Assembly (NCBI GenBank): GCA_021790375.1
Contig: JAJYEB010000130.1
Location: 1-5,881 of the forward strand
Length of the DNA: 5,881 nucleotides
DNA from: Chloroflexota bacterium
Lineage (GTDB): Bacteria; Chloroflexota; Limnocylindria; Limnocylindrales; CSP1-4
Direction: 5' to 3'
Positions 1 to 5,018 of the stretch are shown one piece after another (the stretch's first letter is position 1; each line of letters opens with the position of its first letter). A program made the translations under genes and the position numbers. Under the pieces are notes generated by a model. That model worked only from the letters and a program-made list of their open reading frames with translations, searched no databases and had not been told where the DNA came from.

Positions 1-28
1 GGAGCCCCGCCACAGCATCCGCGAACCG

Positions 29-58
29 AAGGCGCCGCCTGCACGCAGGCGGCGCCTT
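29..58 (+). terminator. Rho-independent-like terminator of an upstream unit
   Basis: A perfect 13-bp inverted repeat (29-41 with 46-58) has a 4-nt loop (CACG). Eleven of the pairs are in a very GC-rich core, and the 3' arm ends in TTT followed by C. The T tract is short, as is common in GC-rich genomes, so the hairpin is clear but efficient termination is inferred. It lies about 40 nt before the promoter of the regulator gene, so it probably ends transcription entering from the left edge. Confidence 0.65.
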
Positions 59-87
59 TCGCTGCCCGCCGGCCGTTCACGTGCCCG

Positions 88-105
88 CGGGACGGGGTTG
101 TCCCG
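88..105. promoter_or_regulatory. Candidate operator overlapping the -35 box
   Basis: The inverted repeat CGGGAC-N6-GTCCCG covers 88-93 and 100-105 and overlaps the proposed -35 hexamer at 98-103. A repressor bound here would block RNA polymerase. The adjacent gene encodes a SorC-family regulator, and members of that family often control their own operon, so autoregulation is the natural inference. The repeat is short and lies in GC-rich DNA where such repeats arise by chance, and I do not recognise a specific SorC consensus in it. Confidence 0.3.
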
Positions 106-126
106 GTGCGTGGATCTTGCTAGAGT
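98..126 (+). promoter_or_regulatory. Sigma70-like promoter of the sugar operon
   Basis: TTGTCC (98-103) and TAGAGT (121-126) are separated by exactly 17 bp. Each matches four of six consensus positions, and a TG at 118-119 gives an extended -10 element (TGC-TAGAGT). The expected start of transcription is near 132-134, leaving a leader of about 45 nt before the TTG start of the regulator gene. No comparable promoter was seen between the regulator and the aldolase, so this one probably serves the whole operon. Confidence 0.5.
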
Positions 127-176
127 GCACAGACGTCCATCGCTGAGCAAATGATCGGAGCCACGGGGTCACGCTG

Positions 177-1190
177 TTGCCCGAAGACCTCCGCCAGGAC
201 GACTACGAGCTCCTCGCCCGGATCGCGCACCGGTACTACGTGGACGGCCGGACACAGGAGGAGATCGCCGCCGAGTTCGCGCTGTCCCGCCCGAAGGTGC
301 AGCGGCTCCTCGAGCGGGCGCGCTGGTCGGGGGTCGTGGACATCCGGATCCAGGCGCCCCCCTGGCTCCACCTGGACCTCGAGACGCAGCTCCGGGACGC
401 GTTCCGGCTGTCGGACGCGATCGTCAGCCCATCGAGGACCGATCCCCAGTCGCAGCGCGAGGCGGTAGCCAGGAGCGCGGCCGGTTACCTCGAGCGCAGG
501 CTGCACGACGGCGCCGTGGTGGCGGTCAGCCACGGCCGCGACACCGGCGAGGTGCCCCGCTTCTTCCGGCCGGAACGCCGGATCGACTGCACGTTCGTGA
601 GCGCGATGGGCGGGTCGCCCCGCGTGGACGCGCCCACGAACCCGAACGAGATCTGCCGGACCCTCGCGGAGCACTGCGGCGGGCGCGCGGAGAGCCTGTA
701 CGCGCCGGCCTACGTGGAGAGCGTGGAGATGCGGGACCGCCTGCTCGAGCAGGAGGCGGTCGCCCACACGCTGCGCCTCGCGGCCCGGGCCAGCGTGGCG
801 CTCGTCGGCATCGGCGGCACGGACGACGGCTGCACGATGGTCCGCAGCGGCTGCCTGTCGCTCGAGGAGATCGCGCGCCTGCGCGCTGCGGGGGCCGTCG
901 GCGATGTCCTGGGCAACTACGTGGACGCCGGCGGCACGCTGATCTCGGCACCGCACAGCAGCCGGCTCGTCGCGCTGTCGATCGAGGACCTGCGCCGCAT
1001 CGACACCGTCGTTGCGGTGGTCAGCGAGACGGAGAAGCCGCAGGCGATCCTCGGGATCCTGCGGGCGGGCGTGGTCGACGTCCTGATCGTTGACGAGGGC
1101 AACGCGCGCACCGTGCTCGAGCTGGCACGGGAGTCCGTCCCGCCCCGGGCGGCGGGCGCCGCGGCCCATCCGGCGGCACGGGGGAGGTGA
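177..1190 (+). CDS. SorC/DeoR-type sugar-binding transcriptional regulator
   Basis: This is a 337-aa regulator of the SorC family: an N-terminal helix-turn-helix followed by a large sugar-phosphate-binding domain related to sugar isomerase folds. The HTH lies at about residues 25-50 (TQEEIAAEF, then SRPKVQRLLERAR). Family landmarks follow: GIGG (211-214), SGCLSLEEIARLRAAGAVGD (224-243), the LGNYVDAGG segment (245-253), ALSIEDLRRI (266-275) and EKPQAILGILRAG with conserved Lys288. The start is TTG at 177: an in-frame stop at 144-146 leaves only CTG or TTG, and this choice gives the usual short lead before the HTH. The ribosome site is weak (GGAG at 157-160 is far; GGGG at 165-168 is nearer). 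Family members are tetrameric repressors or activators released by phosphorylated sugars, so a ligand made or consumed by the next four genes is likely. The usual G-x-T-L effector loop reads GRDT (120-123) here. The last 20 residues are an Ala/Pro/Arg-rich tail. The family is secure; the ligand is unknown. Confidence 0.9.
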   Translation: MPEDLRQDDYELLARIAHRYYVDGRTQEEIAAEFALSRPKVQRLLERARWSGVVDIRIQAPPWLHLDLETQLRDAFRLSDAIVSPSRTDPQSQREAVARSAAGYLERRLHDGAVVAVSHGRDTGEVPRFFRPERRIDCTFVSAMGGSPRVDAPTNPNEICRTLAEHCGGRAESLYAPAYVESVEMRDRLLEQEAVAHTLRLAARASVALVGIGGTDDGCTMVRSGCLSLEEIARLRAAGAVGDVLGNYVDAGGTLISAPHSSRLVALSIEDLRRIDTVVAVVSETEKPQAILGILRAGVVDVLIVDEGNARTVLELARESVPPRAAGAAAHPAARGR

Positions 1191-1217
1191 TCGACCGAAC
1201 GAGGGAGAGACGGCCCG

Positions 1218-1248
1218 GACCCCGCCGGCCCTCCGGCCGGGGCGGGTC
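1218..1248 (+). other. GC-rich hairpin in the regulator-aldolase gap
   Basis: The 88-nt gap between the regulator and the aldolase contains CCGGCC (1225-1230), a CTCC loop and GGCCGG (1235-1240). The stem can be extended outward to 1218 and 1248 with small bulges, pairing GAC and the C run on the left with GG, GG and GTC on the right. No T run follows, so it does not look like a full terminator. It could lower expression of downstream genes or stabilise the downstream mRNA by protecting its 5' end after processing. The rest of the gap shows only the ribosome-binding site of the aldolase. Confidence 0.4.
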
Positions 1249-1278
1249 GCCACGTATTCGCGTCCCGGAGGTGCTGCA

Positions 1279-2133
1279 ATGCCGATCGTACCCACCAAGG
1301 AGATCCTCGACCGCGCCTTCGCCGAGCGCTACGGCGTGGCCGCGATCAACGTCGTCAACGACCTCACCATGGAGGCCGTCCTGGCGGCCGCGGAGGAGCT
1401 GCGCGCGCCCGTCATCGTCCAGACGTCGGTGAAGCACGTGAAGATGACCGGCGTCGATGCCATGTACGCCATGTGGTCGGCGTACGCCGGCCGCGTCTCG
1501 GTCCCGGTCGCCCTGCACCTCGACCACTGCCCCGAGCGCGAGGTGATCTCCGCGTGCCTCGCGAAGGGCTGGAACTCGGTCCTCTTCGACGCCAGCAAGC
1601 TCTCGGTCGAGGAGAACAAGCGCCAGTGCGTCGAGGTGGTCGCCGAGGCGCGCCGCTACGGCGCCCACGTGGAGGGCGAGATCGAGGGCTTCAAGCGCAC
1701 CGAGGAGATGACCGGCAACGAGGTGGCCGAGGAGCAGTCCCTGGAGACGGTGATCGACTTCATCCGGTCGACCGGCGTGGACGTCTTCGCGCCGGCCATC
1801 GGCAACGCCCACGGCATGTACAAGACGACGCCGCACCTCGACAGCCAGCGGGTCAGCGACATCGTCGAGGCCACCGGCATCCCGGTGGCGCTCCACGGCG
1901 GCACCGGGATGACCCCGGAGCAGTTCAGCGACCTCATCGCCCGCGGCTGCGCCAAGGTCAACATCTCCACGGCGCTCAAGATCGCGTTCATGCAGTCCGG
2001 CTACGACTTCATGACCGAGCACGCGGGCGACTACGACCCGCCCAAGATCTTCACCGCCCAGCGCGCCGCCGTGATGGAGATGGCGAAGCACCACATCCGG
2101 CTCTTCGGCAGTGAAGGGAAGGCTTGGACGTGA
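1279..2133 (+). CDS. Class II (zinc) ketose-bisphosphate aldolase, FbaA/GatY/KbaY family
   Basis: This 284-aa protein matches the class II aldolases, which reversibly join DHAP to an aldehyde on a zinc centre in a TIM barrel. Length fits the GatY/KbaY branch (about 285 aa). The catalytic Asp82 and zinc ligand His83 are in LHLDHC (79-84). The other zinc histidines are His178 (GNAHG) and His206 (LHGGTG). VEGEIEGF (131-138) stands where the second signature (normally GELG-like) lies, and KVNIST (226-231) is the phosphate-binding loop. ATG 1279 is preceded by GGAGG (1267-1271) at 7 nt, an excellent site. Several motif residues differ from textbook versions: Cys84 for Gly, Asn176 for Thr in GTAHG, and Ala232 for the usual acidic residue after NxxT. 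The zinc site is intact, so an active enzyme is expected, but the substrate (fructose-, tagatose- or another ketose phosphate) cannot be assigned. The gene overlaps the next by 4 nt. Confidence 0.9.
   Translation: MPIVPTKEILDRAFAERYGVAAINVVNDLTMEAVLAAAEELRAPVIVQTSVKHVKMTGVDAMYAMWSAYAGRVSVPVALHLDHCPEREVISACLAKGWNSVLFDASKLSVEENKRQCVEVVAEARRYGAHVEGEIEGFKRTEEMTGNEVAEEQSLETVIDFIRSTGVDVFAPAIGNAHGMYKTTPHLDSQRVSDIVEATGIPVALHGGTGMTPEQFSDLIARGCAKVNISTALKIAFMQSGYDFMTEHAGDYDPPKIFTAQRAAVMEMAKHHIRLFGSEGKAWT
2114..2122 (+). promoter_or_regulatory. Ribosome-binding site deciding the HAD gene start
   Basis: AAGGGAAGG inside the last codons of the aldolase offers a Shine-Dalgarno match ending 7 nt before GTG 2130. 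The alternative in-frame TTG at 2124 would lie only 1 nt after the GAAGG and 4 nt after AAGGGA. The spacing therefore favours the GTG, which also forms a GTGA stop-start overlap with the aldolase stop. Confidence 0.55.
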
Positions 2134-2903
2134 GCGCGCTGGTCTTCGACTGCGACGGCGTCCTGGCGGACACCGAGCGCTACGGGCATCTGCCGGCCTT
2201 CAACCAGACCTTCCGGGAGTTCGGCATCCCGGTCCAGTGGTCCGAGGAGGAGTACGGCCGCAAGCTGCTCATTGGTGGCGGCAAGGAGCGCATGGCCAGC
2301 GAGCTGACGCCCGAGTTCGTCCGTGCGAACGGCCTGCCGGACGATCCCGAGGCGCTGGCCGCCGAGGTCGCGAAGTGGCACAAGCGCAAGACGCAGCTCT
2401 ACACGGAGATGGTCGCGGCCGGGAAGCTGCCGCCCCGGCCGGGCATCCGGCGCGTGATCTCGGCCGCGCAGGACGCCGGCTGGAAGCTGGCCGTCGCGTC
2501 CACATCGGCCGAGGCCTCCGTGCACGCCATCCTCGAGTACGCGGTCGGCAGGGAGCGCGCCGACCGCTTCGACGTGTTCCTGGCGGGTGACGTGGTTCCC
2601 CGCAAGAAGCCGGCCCCCGACATCTACCTGCTGGCCCTCGAGCGGCTCGGCGTCGATCCCGCCCGGGTGCTCGTCGTCGAGGACTCGCGCAACGGCCTCG
2701 AGGCCGCGCACGCCGCGGGCCTGCGCTGTCTCGTCACGGTCAACGGCTACACCGAGAAGGAGGACTTCAGCGAGGCGATCCTCGTCGTTTCGTCCCTCGG
2801 GGACCCGGACGGAGAGCAGACGACCGTCATCGCCAATCGTTCGGCCGCCAGGCCGGGCGCGTGGGTGACCCTCGCCGACCTTGAGGCCTGCCTCGCCCCG
2901 TAG
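2130..2903 (+). CDS. CbbY-like HAD superfamily phosphatase (HAD-IA)
   Basis: This 257-aa haloacid dehalogenase-type hydrolase should use Asp7 as nucleophile and Asp9 as acid/base to remove phosphate from a small sugar phosphate, with Mg2+. Motif I is DCDGVLADTE (7-16), motif II falls at VASTS (122-126), motif III is KKPAPDIY (Lys160) and motif IV is EDSRNG (Glu184, Asp185). The helical cap between motifs I and II carries GGGKERM (49-55), a substrate-contacting motif of CbbY proteins, and the tail has YTEKEDF plus SLGDPDGE, also CbbY-like. CbbY in autotrophs dephosphorylates xylulose-1,5-bisphosphate. No Rubisco is present here, so I do not transfer that name; a ketose (bis)phosphate related to the aldolase product is more likely. 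The start could be TTG 2124, two codons earlier. I prefer GTG 2130 for its ribosome site and 4-nt overlap with the aldolase. A 41-nt gap separates it from dhaL. Confidence 0.88.
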   Translation: MSALVFDCDGVLADTERYGHLPAFNQTFREFGIPVQWSEEEYGRKLLIGGGKERMASELTPEFVRANGLPDDPEALAAEVAKWHKRKTQLYTEMVAAGKLPPRPGIRRVISAAQDAGWKLAVASTSAEASVHAILEYAVGRERADRFDVFLAGDVVPRKKPAPDIYLLALERLGVDPARVLVVEDSRNGLEAAHAAGLRCLVTVNGYTEKEDFSEAILVVSSLGDPDGEQTTVIANRSAARPGAWVTLADLEACLAP

Positions 2904-2931
2904 CTCCGTTCCCGATACCCGTCCAGCGAAC

Positions 2932-2939
2932 AAAGGAGG
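2932..2939 (+). promoter_or_regulatory. Full-consensus ribosome-binding site of dhaL
   Basis: AAAGGAGG is a complete match to the anti-Shine-Dalgarno sequence, 5 nt before ATG 2945, and is the strongest ribosome site in the operon. It follows the HAD stop by 28 nt. The kinase pair may therefore be translated more strongly than the enzymes before it. Confidence 0.8.
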
Positions 2940-2944
2940 CCCGC

Positions 2945-3616
2945 ATGGCAAAGGCGTCGATCGGCGATGTCGACCTCGTCCTGAAGACGATGGCCACGAC
3001 GATCGTCGACAACGCGGATTACTTCGCCCACCTCGACTCGATCGTCGGAGACGGCGACTTCGGCTACTCGCTGCGCAACGGGTTCGAGGTGGTCCTGAGC
3101 GACTGGGACGCCCTCGACCGCTCGAGCGTGGGGTCGCTGCTGAAGAAGGTCGGGCTCATCATCGCCGCCAAGGTGGGGGGCGTCTCCGGCCCGATCTGGG
3201 GGACCGCCTTCCTCCGGGCGGGTGCCACCGCCGGCGACAGGACCGAGCTGGCTCCGGAGGACGTGATCGCGATGCTGCGCGCCGCGATCGCCGGGATCAT
3301 GTCGCGGGGCAACGCCTCGCTCGGGGAGAAGACGCTGCTCGACGCGCTGGTCCCGGCCACCGACAGCCTGGAAGCGGCCATCGGCGATCCGGCGATGAAC
3401 GCCGACCACGGGGTCGCCGCGATCCAGCGGGCGGCCGACGTGGCGGTCAAGGCGGCCGAGGACACGAAATCCATGCTCGCGATGCGCGGCCGGGCCGCGT
3501 ACACGGGCGAACGGAGCATCGGCTCCGTCGACGCCGGCGCGACCGCCGTCGGCGTGATCCTCCAGGCCATCAGCGCCGCGTGGCGCGAGAGGTACGGCAA
3601 GGGAGAAACGGCGTGA
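2945..3616 (+). CDS. dhaL: DhaL-type nucleotide-binding subunit of a dihydroxyacetone-like kinase
   Basis: This 223-aa all-helical DAK2-family protein (E. coli DhaL is about 210 aa) would hold ADP/ATP and Mg2+ and pass phosphate to the ketose bound on DhaK. The Mg-binding aspartates are Asp31, Asp36 and Asp38 in LDSIVGDGDFG (30-40). Other landmarks are GGVSGPIWGT (78-87), the RGNASLGEKTLLDAL stretch (121-135) and RGRAAYTGERSIGS (181-194) followed by VDAGATA. Two conserved positions differ from E. coli: His in GDxDHG is Phe39, and HxDPG becomes SVDAG (Ser194, Ala197). The metal ligands are kept, so activity is expected, but nucleotide handling or substrate may differ. It precedes dhaK and overlaps it by 4 nt, the reverse of the E. 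coli dhaKLM order. No DhaM is in view, so whether phosphate comes from ATP or the PTS is open. Confidence 0.92.
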   Translation: MAKASIGDVDLVLKTMATTIVDNADYFAHLDSIVGDGDFGYSLRNGFEVVLSDWDALDRSSVGSLLKKVGLIIAAKVGGVSGPIWGTAFLRAGATAGDRTELAPEDVIAMLRAAIAGIMSRGNASLGEKTLLDALVPATDSLEAAIGDPAMNADHGVAAIQRAADVAVKAAEDTKSMLAMRGRAAYTGERSIGSVDAGATAVGVILQAISAAWRERYGKGETA

Positions 3617-4608
3617 GGAAGTTCCTGAACGACCCGAAGACGTTCGTCCCCGAATTCCTCGAGGGCATCGCCCTCGCGAGCGGCGGTTCGCTCAAGTACG
3701 AGCCGAAGTACAACCTGATCTACCGGGCCGACATGCCCCGGAAGGATCGGGTCTCCATCATCCAGGGCTCCGGTTCCGGCCACGAGCCGGCCCACACGAT
3801 GATCGTCGGTCCCGGCATGCTCGACGCGGCATGCCCGGGCGACGTCTTCGCCGGCCCGCCGGTCGAGTTCGTCACCGAGACGTCCAAGCTCATGGACACG
3901 CCGGCAGGCGTGCTCTACATCGTCAACAACTACACCGGCGACCGCACTGCCTGGGAGATGGCGAAGGAGCTGTGCGAGGCCGAGGGCCAGAAGATCGGCT
4001 ACCTGCTGGTCAACGACGACGTGGCGGTCAAGGACTCGACCTGGACGATCGGCCGTCGCGGTGTCGCCGGCAACTTCTTCGTGATCAAGGCCGCCGGAGC
4101 CATGGCCGAGAAGGGCGGATCGCTCGAGGAGTGCGTCCGCGTCGGAGAGAAGGTCATCGCCAACGTGCGGACGATGGGCATCGCACTCTCGTCCTGCACG
4201 CCGCCCGTTCGCGGGACGCCGCTCTTCGAGATCTCGGACGGCGAGATGGAGGTCGGGATCGGCATCCACGGCGAGCCCGGCCGTGAGCGACGCAAGATGG
4301 GCACGGCCACGGAGATCGTGGACGTGCTGCTCGATGCCATCGTCCCCGACCTGCCGTTCTCGAGCGGCGACGAGGTCGCGCTCATGGTCAACGGCCTCGG
4401 TGGGACGCCCATCAGCGAGCTCTACCTGCTCTACGGCATCGCCCACAAGAAGCTGGCCGCGAAGGGCATCAAGGTCTTCCGCAGCTACGTGGGCGAGTAC
4501 TGCACCTCGCTCGAGATGGCGGGCGCGCACATCTCGCTGCTCAAGGTGGACGACGAGCTGAAGACGCTCCTCGTCGCGCCGGCGGAGGTCGCCGTCCGCA
4601 TCTTCTGA
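3613..4608 (+). CDS. dhaK: DhaK-type substrate-binding subunit of a dihydroxyacetone-like kinase
   Basis: This 331-aa protein matches DhaK, the subunit that binds a short ketose covalently through a histidine and presents it for phosphorylation by DhaL. Key residues are present: His57 in GSGSGHEPAH (52-61), Asp110 in NNYTGD (105-110) and the substrate-linking His219 in EVGIGIHGEPG (213-223), equivalent to E. coli His56, Asp109 and His218. Further family motifs are ACPGDVFAGP (73-82), NDDVAVKDS (134-142), GRRGVAGN (147-154), NGLGGTPISELY (260-271) and YCTSLEMAG (296-304). The region between His219 and NGLGG is shorter than in E. coli. The GTG start overlaps the dhaL stop as GTGA, and GGGAG (3601-3605) gives a 7-nt spacing, so translation of the two is probably coupled. 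Dihydroxyacetone is the default substrate; related kinases act on erythrulose or apulose, and the sequence alone does not distinguish them. Confidence 0.94.
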   Translation: MRKFLNDPKTFVPEFLEGIALASGGSLKYEPKYNLIYRADMPRKDRVSIIQGSGSGHEPAHTMIVGPGMLDAACPGDVFAGPPVEFVTETSKLMDTPAGVLYIVNNYTGDRTAWEMAKELCEAEGQKIGYLLVNDDVAVKDSTWTIGRRGVAGNFFVIKAAGAMAEKGGSLEECVRVGEKVIANVRTMGIALSSCTPPVRGTPLFEISDGEMEVGIGIHGEPGRERRKMGTATEIVDVLLDAIVPDLPFSSGDEVALMVNGLGGTPISELYLLYGIAHKKLAAKGIKVFRSYVGEYCTSLEMAGAHISLLKVDDELKTLLVAPAEVAVRIF

Positions 4609-4631
4609 GCGCCCGTCCGTGCCTCGCGGCT

Positions 4632-4647
4632 CGTGCCGCGCGGCACG
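4632..4647. repeat. 16-bp perfect palindrome after dhaK
   Basis: CGTGCCGCGCGGCACG is a perfect palindrome 23 nt after the dhaK stop. It could fold into a hairpin in the 3' untranslated region or be a protein site. With no T tract it is unlikely to terminate alone, but it may act with the hairpin at 4670-4698. A second, overlapping pairing of CGCGG (4625-4629) with CCGCG (4636-4640) is also possible. Confidence 0.4.
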
Positions 4648-4669
4648 GCGGCATCCACCGCGTTTCAGG

Positions 4670-4698
4670 GAGTGGCCCGGCCCATCGCCGGGCCACTC
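4670..4698 (+). terminator. Probable terminator of the sugar operon
   Basis: A perfect 12-bp GC-rich stem (4670-4681 with 4687-4698) closes a 5-nt loop 61 nt downstream of the dhaK stop. The following bases, TCGTT, are only weakly T-rich. Its position between dhaK and a strong new promoter starting 4 nt later supports a terminator that insulates the two operons. Read-through is plausible given the poor tail. Confidence 0.65.
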
Positions 4699-4701
4699 TC
4701 G

Positions 4702-4730
4702 TTGACACCCCCAGGGGCCGACGGTATACT
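4702..4730 (+). promoter_or_regulatory. Near-consensus sigma70 promoter of the str operon
   Basis: TTGACA (4702-4707) is a perfect -35 hexamer. A 17-bp spacer leads to TATACT (4725-4730), five of six matches to the -10 consensus. Transcription should begin near 4736-4738. In this GC-rich sequence such a combination is very unlikely by chance, and it fits the high demand for ribosomal-protein mRNA. A short inverted repeat, CCGCG-TT-CGCGG (4731-4742), spans the expected start site. Confidence 0.88.
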
Positions 4731-4897
4731 CCGCGTTCGCGGCCGCGAGCCGTCGCGTCTCATCGTGCATTCGGTGGAGGCGTGGCGCGTGGCCCCGCGG
4801 GATCGCACGAGCCCGACGGATCCTGGTCCGGACGAGCCACGTGACACTCGCGACCGGCGTCGACCCGCCCATCTGCGGCCTTCGCCGGCGGCACCGC

Positions 4898-4916
4898 CGA
4901 TGGCGTGACGCCATCG
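4898..4916 (+). other. Leader hairpin 1 (UGA in the loop)
   Basis: CGATGGCG pairs perfectly with CGCCATCG (8 bp) across a 3-nt TGA loop. The TGA is in frame with the candidate leader reading frame that begins at GTG 4789. Confidence 0.5.
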
Positions 4917-4933
4917 CGACGGGGGCCCGAGGA

Positions 4934-4964
4934 GCGCCGCCTGCCACCGGGGCAGGGCGGGCGC
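4934..4964 (+). other. Leader hairpin 2 with two bulged Gs
   Basis: Twelve base pairs form between 4934-4945 and 4951-4964 around the loop ACCGG, interrupted only by single unpaired G residues at 4957 and 4961 on the 3' arm. Regularly spaced single-base bulges in a strong stem are common in protein-binding RNA elements. Confidence 0.5.
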
Positions 4965-4980
4965 ACCGAAGGTCGGCGCG

Positions 4981-5018
4981 GCCACCGTGGGCGATCCGCC
5001 TGGATGCCCGATGGTGGT
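4981..5018 (+). other. Leader hairpin 3, the longest in the rpsL leader
   Basis: Seventeen pairs (two of them G-U) form between 4981-4997 and 5002-5018 around a GCCT loop. Unpaired G4993 and G5010 are single bulges on opposite arms. The 3' arm (GGTGG, 5013-5017) could instead pair with CCACC at 5031-5035, which makes an alternative fold possible. The hairpin lies 35 nt upstream of the rpsL Shine-Dalgarno sequence. Confidence 0.5.

Noticed and set aside
151..468. ATG-started 105-codon frame at the beginning of the regulator gene
   Set aside because: It is out of frame with the SorC protein, encodes Ser/Arg-rich shadow sequence, and lacks a ribosome site.
1090..1278. N-terminal extension of the aldolase by 63 codons
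   Set aside because: It would overlap the regulator gene, its residues are low-complexity Arg/Pro/Gly, and ATG 1279 has a near-perfect ribosome site at the family's usual N-terminus.
2130..2903. Naming the HAD protein as xylulose-1,5-bisphosphate phosphatase (CbbY)
   Set aside because: The motifs resemble CbbY, but there is no Rubisco or Calvin-cycle gene in the window and the aldolase/kinase context points elsewhere, so only the family is claimed.
120..2951. Long - strand frames at 120-1298, 1021-2094 and 2031-2951
   Set aside because: All are antisense to conserved genes with clear catalytic motifs, have shadow-like composition, and overlap one another.
2881..3612. N-terminal extension of dhaK across the whole of dhaL
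   Set aside because: The frame is open only because of GC-rich composition; DhaK homology starts at GTG 3613.
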